A DNA stretch of 43,626 nucleotides from Peptostreptococcus anaerobius VPI 4330 = DSM 2949. GTDB lineage: Bacteria > Bacillota > Clostridia > Peptostreptococcales > Peptostreptococcaceae. This document shows positions 32,493-40,160 of this stretch, piece after piece. Made by a program: the position numbers and the translations under genes. Position 1 is the stretch's first letter; each line of letters starts with the position of its first letter. Where the stretch lies: contig NZ_KB906620.1 in NCBI RefSeq assembly GCF_000381525.1, forward strand, positions 1 through 43,626, given 5' to 3'. The notes under the pieces were generated by a model that made no database searches, had not been told where the DNA came from, and was given only the letters and a program-made list of their open reading frames with translations.

Positions 32493-33452
32493 ATGAAGAT
32501 AAGAAAAAAAATAGCGAGTATCTTGCTGACGTCCATTTTACTAGCGGGCCTTTCAGTTAATGTAAATGCCTTAGATAGCAGAGATGTTAGGTCGATAGCT
32601 GGAATAGACAGGTATGCTACTGCAAGTGGTATAGCTGGTAACTTTGGACCATATGAAAATGTAATATTGGTAAATGCAGATAATAATATGCTAGCTGATG
32701 GTCTTAGTGCCAGTGGACTTGCTGGTGTTTTAAATGCACCTATTTTATTAGTTCACAAGGACTCAATACCAAATGAGACACAGCTAAGAATAGATATTGC
32801 TAAGAGGATATATATTATAGGTTCAGAAGGATCAATTAGTAGGGGCTTAGAAGACAGGTTAAGAGACCAGAGTATGGGTGGATTTTCTGTTAAGAGAATT
32901 GGTGGAGTAAACAGATACGAAACTAGTTACAATGTAGCTAGAGAAATACTGAGCATAAAAAATTCAGTAGGCAAGGTATTTGTAGCCAACGGAAGACTTG
33001 GAGAAGCCGATGCCATGAGTGCATCAGCAATAGCTGCAAGAGATGGAGAACCTATATTACTTACAAATGGTAATAATATGGATTCAAAATCTATGTCAAT
33101 AGTTCTTAGAACTAATAATATATATGCAGTAGGTGGTAGCAATGTTATATCACAAAGCCTAGTATCTAGCCTAAATGCAAGAAGAATTTCAGGCAAAAAT
33201 AGATACTATACAAATTCTCTTTTAATAAACCAGTTCTATCAGAACTCAAATGGTTCATACTACTTGAGTGATGGTTATAAATTAGTCGATGCTCTTACAG
33301 GTGGTCCTTTAGCAGGTAAGAACAATGCACCTATTTTCCTAGTAGGACCTAACAATAACAAGTCTATTTTAAGGGGAGCTAGCGAGTTGGTATCTCTTGG
33401 AGGTATAAATAGGTCAGTCATTAAACAGTGTATTAATGCTGCAAATAGGTAG
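32493..33452 (+). CDS. Cell-wall-binding surface protein made of three CWB2 repeats
   Basis: 319 residues. After a signal peptide (1-26, ending NVNA) the entire mature protein is three CWB2 (PF04122) modules, each starting with a R-x-x-G-x-x-RY-x-T motif (RSIAGIDRYATA, KRIGGVNRYETS, RRISGKNRYYTN). In Clostridioides difficile these modules hold S-layer and Cwp proteins onto the anionic polymer PSII. There is no further functional domain, so this is an anchor without a cargo, or a polymer-binding protein in its own right. Gap to the LTA-synthase-like gene is only 2 bp, implying coupled translation. No promoter fits between the SCIFF terminator and this gene, so some read-through may be used. 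AGAGGAGG precedes the ATG. Confidence 0.93.
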   Translation: MKIRKKIASILLTSILLAGLSVNVNALDSRDVRSIAGIDRYATASGIAGNFGPYENVILVNADNNMLADGLSASGLAGVLNAPILLVHKDSIPNETQLRIDIAKRIYIIGSEGSISRGLEDRLRDQSMGGFSVKRIGGVNRYETSYNVAREILSIKNSVGKVFVANGRLGEADAMSASAIAARDGEPILLTNGNNMDSKSMSIVLRTNNIYAVGGSNVISQSLVSSLNARRISGKNRYYTNSLLINQFYQNSNGSYYLSDGYKLVDALTGGPLAGKNNAPIFLVGPNNNKSILRGASELVSLGGINRSVIKQCINAANR

Positions 33453-33454
33453 TC

Positions 33455-35518
33455 ATGAAGAAAAAAAAATATTACAGTAGAAAAAAATATAATAGCAAAA
33501 AATTAAATATAGACAATAACAATAGCACTGTTACCAAGTCTTGGGCCAGTGCTAATGTTGAAATTAGACTATATGCTATTTATTCCTTTGTGGTATTCTT
33601 AGCTATAGAATGGATATTCAGAGGAAGTATAGGTAAATTTTTTGGTTTTATGATGGATTATCCTCTAGCTTTTATAGTAAATTGGATATTGCTATTCCTA
33701 ATATTTGCTGTGGCTATTTTTGTCTCTAAAAAGAAATTCTACTTGTATGTTTCCACATTTATTTTGATACTGTTGGTTACGGCCAGTAGGATTGTCAATG
33801 ATATGAGAGGGATGCCTATATCTCCATATGACTTGTATTCATACAAGGAGGCATTTGAAGTTTCCAATATATTCCTGTCGTTTAAGGGCATAGCCTTGAT
33901 AGTTATTTGTATATCTCTCGCTATTGGTATAAGTGTGATAGTATATAAAAGAGATAAGGGATATATAAGGACAAGGGTTAAAAGAAATATGTTCGTATAT
34001 ATTGTTTTGATGAGTATTTTTCTTATTGTAACCCCCCAGCTTAGGAGTGCAAAAATATTGGTACCCATAGCCTGGAATGTAAATATATCTTATCAACACA
34101 ATGGATTTGTCTATTCTTTCTTGTCGGAAACTATATCGTCATTTAGGAGGAAGCCTAAGGGTTATAGTAGGAAGACCATTGAAGAAATCAGAAAAGAAGT
34201 TGACAAAAGGGAAAAGAATGACAAGAGGGGTTTGGGACAAAATAATCCTGACATAATTGTAGTCCAGTTAGAGGCCTTTATGGATCCAACTAGAATAAAA
34301 AATGTCACTTTTAATCAAGACCCAATGCCAAATATGAGAAAACTCATGAAAAACTATACTTCTGGACATATGAATGTTCCGGTTACTGGTGGAGGGACTG
34401 CTCGTACAGAATACGAAATCCTAAGTGGTGCGAACTTTGACTATCTAAATCCAGGGGAAATACCTTATCAGACTTTTTTGGCTGAGAACGACTCGATATC
34501 AATGGCTAGAACCCTGTCTAAAAGCGGATACAAGGCCAGTGCAATACACAACTTCAATATGAGGTTTTATAATAGAGACAAGGGCTATAGGCATCTTGGT
34601 TTTGGAAAATTTATACCTGGAGAATCTATGACCAATTTGGAACACACTCCTTTGGGCTGGCCAAAGGATTCTGTACTTACAAGATATATAATGGATGAAC
34701 TTGGATCCAAGGATAGTAAAAATACAAAACCTTCATTTGTGTTCACTGTATCTACCCAGGGACATGGATCATATCCATCATCTAGGATGGCGATGCCTTA
34801 TCCCATAAAAATAGAAAAGGCCAGTATGAATCCAGCCTTTAAAAATCAGGTTGAGTACTATGCCAACCAAGTATATGAGATGGACAAGTTTGTCGGTGAC
34901 TTAGTTGGTGAAATCAACAAGAGGAAGAAACCTACAGTATTGGTCCTATATGGTGATCACCTACCAGGTCTTAGCCTATTTAGGACCTATCTAGAAAATG
35001 AGTACCTATATTCTTCTATATTTGCCTTAGTCAACAATTATGGTACTAGGAAGTTAGATGTGGGCAAGGATTTTCAGGCTTACCAGATGTCAAGTCTTAT
35101 AATGAAGGCAGCTGGACAAAAGTATGGACCTTTTGACCTTATCAATGCCTATATGAGAAATGACAAAGACTATCAAAAAAAGCTCGAACTTGTCCAATAT
35201 GATGTTTTATTTGGCAAGAAATACTTCTTAAAGGATAGTGAAGTTCCAGAGGCCAATAAAATGACAATTGGAAATGGCTCATTAAAGATTAAGAAAGTAG
35301 AGAATAGGGGAGGAGACTTTTATATAGTTGGTGAAGGCTTTAATAGAAATGCAAGGGTATATATAGACGGCAAAGAAGTTGAGGCTGATTTTAAGGATGA
35401 TAAGAACATTAGACTGTATGATTCCTTCTATAGTGGAGTCAAGAAGATAGAGCTTAGGCTATTTGACAGTCATAGGAATGAAATCTATAAATCGAATGTA
35501 TATAAGTTTAAATTTTAG
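33455..35518 (+). CDS. LTA-synthase-like phosphatase/transferase with extracytoplasmic sulfatase domain
   Basis: 687 residues. The basic N-terminus is followed by about five membrane helices (to residue ~200), then an outside-facing alkaline-phosphatase-fold domain with the lipoteichoic-acid-synthase signature: metal Glu E273 (QLEAF), nucleophile T315 in GGGTARTEYEIL, and D501-H502 in GDHLPG. It probably transfers glycerol-phosphate or another phospho-unit to a surface glycolipid or polymer. A C-terminal 85-residue beta-sandwich-like domain (IGNGSLKIKKVENRGG ... EIYKSNVYKFKF) is added, not usual in LtaS. The 2-bp gap to the CWB2 gene suggests that polymer builder and polymer binder act together. 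The exact polymer is unknown. Confidence 0.9.
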   Translation: MKKKKYYSRKKYNSKKLNIDNNNSTVTKSWASANVEIRLYAIYSFVVFLAIEWIFRGSIGKFFGFMMDYPLAFIVNWILLFLIFAVAIFVSKKKFYLYVSTFILILLVTASRIVNDMRGMPISPYDLYSYKEAFEVSNIFLSFKGIALIVICISLAIGISVIVYKRDKGYIRTRVKRNMFVYIVLMSIFLIVTPQLRSAKILVPIAWNVNISYQHNGFVYSFLSETISSFRRKPKGYSRKTIEEIRKEVDKREKNDKRGLGQNNPDIIVVQLEAFMDPTRIKNVTFNQDPMPNMRKLMKNYTSGHMNVPVTGGGTARTEYEILSGANFDYLNPGEIPYQTFLAENDSISMARTLSKSGYKASAIHNFNMRFYNRDKGYRHLGFGKFIPGESMTNLEHTPLGWPKDSVLTRYIMDELGSKDSKNTKPSFVFTVSTQGHGSYPSSRMAMPYPIKIEKASMNPAFKNQVEYYANQVYEMDKFVGDLVGEINKRKKPTVLVLYGDHLPGLSLFRTYLENEYLYSSIFALVNNYGTRKLDVGKDFQAYQMSSLIMKAAGQKYGPFDLINAYMRNDKDYQKKLELVQYDVLFGKKYFLKDSEVPEANKMTIGNGSLKIKKVENRGGDFYIVGEGFNRNARVYIDGKEVEADFKDDKNIRLYDSFYSGVKKIELRLFDSHRNEIYKSNVYKFKF

Positions 35519-35558
35519 ACTTAATAGAGAGTTTGTTAGCTGTATAAAATTTAATTAA

Positions 35559-35604
35559 TAGGCTAGGTGATGACTGCTTATATGGTCGCCACCTAGCTAT
35601 TTTT
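35559..35604 (+). terminator. Terminator of the CWB2-LTA synthase operon
   Basis: TAGGCTAGGTGATGAC pairs imperfectly with GTCGCCACCTAGCTA, followed by a T run. Confidence 0.85.
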
Positions 35605-35630
35605 ATTCTATAAATAAAAATAGGATATGC

Positions 35631-35658
35631 TTGATAAAAAGTCTATTTTGTATTATTA
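35631..35658 (+). promoter_or_regulatory. Candidate promoter of ktrB
   Basis: TTGATA (35631-35636), 16-bp spacer, TATTAT (35653-35658). Confidence 0.5.
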
Positions 35659-35733
35659 TATATACATTATGTGCAAGGTTGACTAGATATTAAAAGGTAT
35701 TTTTAATAGGAATTATAACTTAGGAGAAAACAA

Positions 35734-37101
35734 ATGTTAAAAAAGTTTAGGAACAAACCAACTATCCTGTACTGGTTGAGTCCAGCCCAGATTATGGTTT
35801 TTGGATTTGGAAGTATAATATTGTTAGGGGCCTTTTTATTGACCCTACCTATAGCATCAAATAAGGGTGTATGGACTCCCTTTATTGACTGTCTATTTAC
35901 GGCAACTTCATCGGTATGCGTTACTGGTTTAGTTGTTTTGGATACAAGCCTGCACTGGAGCTTATTTGGTAAGATTGTCATAATTCTCTTGATTCAGATT
36001 GGTGGTTTGGGATTTATGACCATAAGTACCTTGATTGTCCTGTTTTTAGGCAAAAAAGTAGATATAAGGCAGAGGGTACTGATTAAGGAAAGTTATAATC
36101 AAGACCATATATCGGGTACTATAAAGATGGTACTTGCCGTTATAAAATATACATTTTCTGTGGAGATAATTGGTAGCATAATGCTCTCTACGGTATTTAT
36201 ACCTGAATTTGGGTTTTATAAGGGCATAGGGTATAGTGTATTCCACTCTATATCTGCCTTTTGTAATGCTGGATTTGACTTGTTTGGCTCAAAGTACGGT
36301 GCCTTTACTTCTATTAGCCACTATTATAACAATCCTGTGGTAGTGTTTACAATTGCTGCCCTTATTATTTTAGGCGGTGCAGGATTCTTTGTTGGAGCTA
36401 ATATATTATCCGGAAAGAGTCTTAAGAAGTGGAAGCTTACTAGTAAGCTAGGTGTATTAATAATGGTATTTCTTTTGGTCCTAGGTACGGTTCTCTTGTT
36501 TACGGGTGAATATAACCATTCACTATCAGGAATGACTGGCTTGGAGAAGTTCGAGGTTGCCTTCTTCCAGTCTGTTACTGCTAGAACTGCTGGTTTTGCG
36601 ACTATAGATTTGACCAAATTTAGGGAAAGTAGTCTCTTGGTAATGATATTTTTGATGTTCATAGGTGCATCACCTGCTTCTACAGGTGGTGGTATTAAGA
36701 CAACTACATTCGCTGTATTGTTGCTTGCACTTAGGACATTTTTAAAGAACGAAAGTGAAATAACGGTCTTTAGGAGAAGGATTGGTGTCTATACGATAAG
36801 AAAGTCAATAGGCGTATTGGTAATGGGAATGATATTCTTGCTTGTAGGAACCTACTTGATATCTGCTACACAAGGGCCGAAATTTGGATTACTTGAGTCT
36901 AGCTTTGAGGTTACATCAGCCTATGCCACTGTTGGTCTGTCTCTTGCGGGTACAAATAACCTAAATGGACTAGGAAGATTTATACTAATAGTATTGATGT
37001 TTGCAGGTAGGGTTGGAAGCCTTACCCTTGTATCCATATTTATCAAGGAAAACAAGATGAAAAACGTAAGATATGCTGAAGAGAGCATAACGGTTGGATA
37101 G
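35734..37101 (+). CDS. ktrB: Potassium uptake protein, KtrB/TrkH type
   Basis: 455 residues of the membrane K+ translocating subunit with eight membrane helices in four M1-P-M2 repeats. The four pore loops are visible, each with a selectivity-filter glycine: SSVCVTGLVV, SAFCNAGFDLF, ARTAGFATID, and SAYATVGLSLAG. The presence of the KtrA-type regulator 97 bp downstream defines a Ktr/Trk-type system. It takes up K+ under osmotic or acid stress, driven by Na+ or membrane potential. AGGAG precedes the ATG. Confidence 0.93.
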   Translation: MLKKFRNKPTILYWLSPAQIMVFGFGSIILLGAFLLTLPIASNKGVWTPFIDCLFTATSSVCVTGLVVLDTSLHWSLFGKIVIILLIQIGGLGFMTISTLIVLFLGKKVDIRQRVLIKESYNQDHISGTIKMVLAVIKYTFSVEIIGSIMLSTVFIPEFGFYKGIGYSVFHSISAFCNAGFDLFGSKYGAFTSISHYYNNPVVVFTIAALIILGGAGFFVGANILSGKSLKKWKLTSKLGVLIMVFLLVLGTVLLFTGEYNHSLSGMTGLEKFEVAFFQSVTARTAGFATIDLTKFRESSLLVMIFLMFIGASPASTGGGIKTTTFAVLLLALRTFLKNESEITVFRRRIGVYTIRKSIGVLVMGMIFLLVGTYLISATQGPKFGLLESSFEVTSAYATVGLSLAGTNNLNGLGRFILIVLMFAGRVGSLTLVSIFIKENKMKNVRYAEESITVG

Positions 37102-37198
37102 GTGACGGATGTTAAAATATGGCTAGTATAGGTATATGAATGATATAAAAAGTAGGTAAGATTAAAATTAAAAGTATATGAATATTTAGAGGTGTAAA

Positions 37199-37852
37199 AT
37201 GAAACAATACATGGTAATAGGAGCGGGTAGATTTGGCGTTTCAGTAGCCAAGACATTGATAAGAGAAGGACAGGAAGTCATGCTTGTAGACGGAAGTGAA
37301 GAGGTTGTCCAGCAACTTTCCGAGGATATAGAAAATATAGCTATAGTTGATGTTGCTGATGAAATGGCCTTAAAAAATGCAGGACTTAACAATTTTGATG
37401 TAGCTATAGTTGCTATAGGTACAGATTTGAGGGCGTCTATAATGGCTACCCTTATAGCCAAGGAGTCAGGTGTTCCGTATGTAATATCCAAGGCTAAGGA
37501 CAAGCTACAGGCCCAGGTACTACACAAGATAGGGGCAGACAAGGTTATATTTCCAGAGGTGGATATGGGTGAAAAACTAGCCAAGTCTCTTGTATTTGAA
37601 AATGTACTAGACTATATGGATATAGATGAAAATCATACTATATTTGAGATGAGAGTGCCTTCCTCATGGGTTGGTAAAAATATGATAGACCTCCAGATAA
37701 GAAACAAGTTTTCTATGAATGTTGTTGCTGTTAAAAAGGATAAGCATTTTGAAGTACCGGCGGATCCAAACAAGGAGTTTTCTCCTGAAGATATAATTGT
37801 TGTAGCAGGTAAGATCAAGGATATACAGAAGGTAGCTAAGGGTATGCTTTAA
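37199..37852 (+). CDS. ktrA: Potassium uptake regulatory subunit, KtrA/TrkA type
   Basis: 217 residues. The N-terminal RCK Rossmann domain (MVIGAGRFGVSVAKTL, LVDGSEE) binds NAD(H)/ATP, and the C-terminal RCK_C domain (FEMRVPSSWVGKNMIDLQIRNKF onwards) completes the octameric gating ring under KtrB. AGAGGTG lies before the ATG. In many Gram-positive bacteria the second domain binds c-di-AMP; this cannot be confirmed here. It forms an operon with ktrB and with the downstream rRNA methylase gene (12-bp gap). Confidence 0.95.
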   Translation: MKQYMVIGAGRFGVSVAKTLIREGQEVMLVDGSEEVVQQLSEDIENIAIVDVADEMALKNAGLNNFDVAIVAIGTDLRASIMATLIAKESGVPYVISKAKDKLQAQVLHKIGADKVIFPEVDMGEKLAKSLVFENVLDYMDIDENHTIFEMRVPSSWVGKNMIDLQIRNKFSMNVVAVKKDKHFEVPADPNKEFSPEDIIVVAGKIKDIQKVAKGML

Positions 37853-37863
37853 AGGAGGCAAGT

Positions 37864-38646
37864 ATGTATATTAAGAGTAAGGACAACGATAAATTCAAGC
37901 TAACAAAATCCTTGTTGACTACAAAATACAGGAACAAGGAAGGAAAGTACATAGCTGAAGGTCAAAGAACTATAGAGCTTGCTATAGAATACGGTGCTAG
38001 CATAGAATTTGTCTTTGTTAATGAAAGATTTTATAATGATCCTAGTAAGGGTGTCTTAATAGCAAGTTTAAAAGAAAGTACCCATGTGTATATCTTGGAT
38101 GATTCCTTGTTTAGGCGGGTAGTAACTACTGAAAATTCTCAAGGAATATTGGCTGTAATAAATAAAAAGAAGATGGATAGTGAAGATTTCAACAAAAATA
38201 AGCATAAGAAGATTGTTGTTGTTGATAGGGTTCAAGACCCAGGTAATATGGGGACTATAATCAGGACTGCTGATGCGGCAGGTTTTGACCTTATTATATG
38301 CATCAAGGGTACTGTAGACTATTACAATCCAAAGGTTGTAAGGTCTGCTATGGGGTCTATGTTTTATATGGATATGATGAGCCTTGACAATGAAGAAGCA
38401 AGAGACCTACTAAAGGTAAATGACATAGATATTGTGTCTTCTTATCTCGATACAGAAAATTATTATGATAAGGTGGACTATAATGAAAATACAGCCTTGG
38501 TTGTAGGAAATGAAGCCAATGGAATAAGTGACTTCTGGATAGGACAGTCTGATGTTTTAGTCAAGATACCTATGTTTGGTAAGGCTGAATCCCTTAACGT
38601 TGCTGTGTCATCTGCCCTACTGATGTACAAGATACTTGGTAGATAA
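37864..38646 (+). CDS. SpoU/TrmH family RNA 2'-O-methyltransferase
   Basis: 260 residues. N-terminal RNA-binding substrate domain (about 1-100, starting with SKDNDKFKLTKSLL), then the SPOUT knot: motif 1 VDRVQDPGNMGTIIRTADAAGFD, motif 2 VVGNEANGIS and motif 3 IPMFGKAESLNVAVSSALLMYKIL. It methylates ribose in rRNA or tRNA. Genes like this lie upstream of pheST in many Firmicutes. It follows ktrA by 11 bp, with AAAGGAGG before the ATG. RNA target not known. Confidence 0.93.
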   Translation: MYIKSKDNDKFKLTKSLLTTKYRNKEGKYIAEGQRTIELAIEYGASIEFVFVNERFYNDPSKGVLIASLKESTHVYILDDSLFRRVVTTENSQGILAVINKKKMDSEDFNKNKHKKIVVVDRVQDPGNMGTIIRTADAAGFDLIICIKGTVDYYNPKVVRSAMGSMFYMDMMSLDNEEARDLLKVNDIDIVSSYLDTENYYDKVDYNENTALVVGNEANGISDFWIGQSDVLVKIPMFGKAESLNVAVSSALLMYKILGR

Positions 38647-38699
38647 GATATTTCATACTTGCAATCTAAGATATTTTTCTGTCAATTTTGATAAAGATG

Positions 38700-38728
38700 T
38701 TGATTTTTACAAAAACCAATGGTAAAAT
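38700..38728 (+). promoter_or_regulatory. Promoter of the pheST operon
   Basis: TTGATT (38700-38705), 17-bp spacer, TAAAAT (38723-38728). Confidence 0.55.
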
Positions 38729-38738
38729 AAGTTTATTA

Positions 38739-38779
38739 GTTAGACAGGTAGCCTATAAACTAGGCTAGATTTGCCTAAC
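38739..38779 (+). other. 5' hairpin at the head of the pheST transcript
   Basis: TAGCCTA/TAGGCTA forms a perfect 7-bp inner stem, and GTTAG with CTAAC forms an outer arm. It sits right after the predicted start near 38735 and upstream of the T-box. It could protect the 5' end from decay. Confidence 0.4.
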
Positions 38780-38807
38780 ATGATTATTATAATAGATATA
38801 TAAAATA

Positions 38808-39089
38808 AAGCTATGATAGAGAAAAGTATTATCTAAAATATAATTCAGAGAGTAGTTGGTCGGTGAAAAACTATTTGTATTTGGATAAGAAGTTCCCTCT
38901 GGAGCAGCTTGGTTGAACACTAGATAAGTAGGCCAAGACGTGATGTGCGTTAAACTATTGAGTGGTTTATAGATATAATTAGGCTAAGTATCAAAGTTCA
39001 TTTGTAGTCTTAGTCAAAGATACTATAGACTATTAGGGTGGTACCGCGATTTCAGACCTTTCGTCCCTATGGATGAAGGTCTTTTTTTA
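38808..39089 (+). promoter_or_regulatory. T-box riboswitch controlling pheST
   Basis: A full T-box leader. The specifier TTC (Phe) lies at 38893-38895 in AAGAAGTTCCC, the T-box TAGGGTGGTACCGCG is at 39034-39048, and the terminator AGACCTTTCGTCC/GGATGAAGGTCT with a T run is at 39054-39089. It raises transcription when tRNA-Phe is uncharged. Confidence 0.94.
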
Positions 39090-39116
39090 TTAGAAAAAAC
39101 GGAAAGGATGTTGAGT

Positions 39117-40148
39117 ATGCAGGAGAAATTAAAAGAACTAAGAAAAATTGCTGAAGAAAAAATATTAGCAGCGACTTCTCCAGAAGAAGTTGAAAAATTA
39201 AGGGTCGACCTATTAGGTAAAAAGGGTGAACTTACAAAGATATTAAAGGAAATGGGTAAGTTATCGGCTGAAGAAAGACCTATAATTGGTAAACTAGGTA
39301 ATGAAGTAAGGGAAATTATAACTAACAATATTAAAGAAAAGAAAGAAATGATCAGTCGTGCTATCCTTGAACAGAAGATAGAATCTGAAACAATAGATGT
39401 TACTATGCCTGGTAAGGTTCCTCAGATAGGCAAGCAGCATATTATTTCAAAAATGATAGATGAGGTTACTGAGATATTTATGGGAATGGGATTTTCGATT
39501 GCTGAGGGTCCTGAAATAGAGACAGTAAGAAATAACTTTGATGCCCTAAATGCCCCAAAAGACCATCCATCAAGAGATATGACAGATACTTTTTATATCA
39601 CTGAAGACATCCTTCTTAGGACACAGACATCACCAGTCCAGATAAGAACAATGGAAGAGGCCGTAAAGACAAACGACCTACCACTAAAGATAATAGTTCC
39701 TGGTAGATGTTTCAGGTCAGATAGCCCAGATGCTACACATTCACCAATGTTCCACCAGATAGAGGTATTGGTTGTTGGTAAGGACATCACATTTACAGAA
39801 TTCAAGGGAACTATGGAAAAGTTTGTCCAGAAGTTATATGGACCTGAGACAAAGACAAAGTTTAGACCACATAACTTCCCATTTACAGAGCCAAGTGCTG
39901 AAATTGACGTATCATGCTTTAAGTGTGGTGGAGCTGGTTGCCCTGTATGTAAAGGAGAAGGTTGGATAGAAATACTTGGTGCAGGTATGGTGCATCCTAA
40001 TGTTCTTAGAAACTGTGGTATAGACCCAGATGTATACTCAGGATTTGCAGCAGGTATGGGAGTTGAAAGACTTGCTATGTTAAAGTACGGTATAGATGAT
40101 ATAAGACTTATGTTCGAAAATGACGTAAGATTCTTAGACCAGTTCTAG
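39117..40148 (+). CDS. pheS: Phenylalanyl-tRNA synthetase alpha subunit
   Basis: 343 residues. The N-terminal coiled-coil arm (about 1-85) is followed by the class II catalytic domain: motif 2 in PGRCFRSDSPDATHSPMFHQIEVL, FTEPSAEIDVSC, and motif 3 GFAAGMGVERLAMLKYGIDDIR. Charges tRNA-Phe as alpha2beta2 with PheT. The ATG at 39117 is chosen, with AAAGGA 8 nt before it; the frame extends into the T-box terminator, which cannot be coding. pheT follows after 12 bp. Confidence 0.97.
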   Translation: MQEKLKELRKIAEEKILAATSPEEVEKLRVDLLGKKGELTKILKEMGKLSAEERPIIGKLGNEVREIITNNIKEKKEMISRAILEQKIESETIDVTMPGKVPQIGKQHIISKMIDEVTEIFMGMGFSIAEGPEIETVRNNFDALNAPKDHPSRDMTDTFYITEDILLRTQTSPVQIRTMEEAVKTNDLPLKIIVPGRCFRSDSPDATHSPMFHQIEVLVVGKDITFTEFKGTMEKFVQKLYGPETKTKFRPHNFPFTEPSAEIDVSCFKCGGAGCPVCKGEGWIEILGAGMVHPNVLRNCGIDPDVYSGFAAGMGVERLAMLKYGIDDIRLMFENDVRFLDQF

Positions 40149-40160
40149 AGGAGGTAGTGT

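Noticed and set aside
39069-39116. N-terminal extension of pheS
   Set aside because: It also lies in the T-box terminator and lacks a ribosome site.
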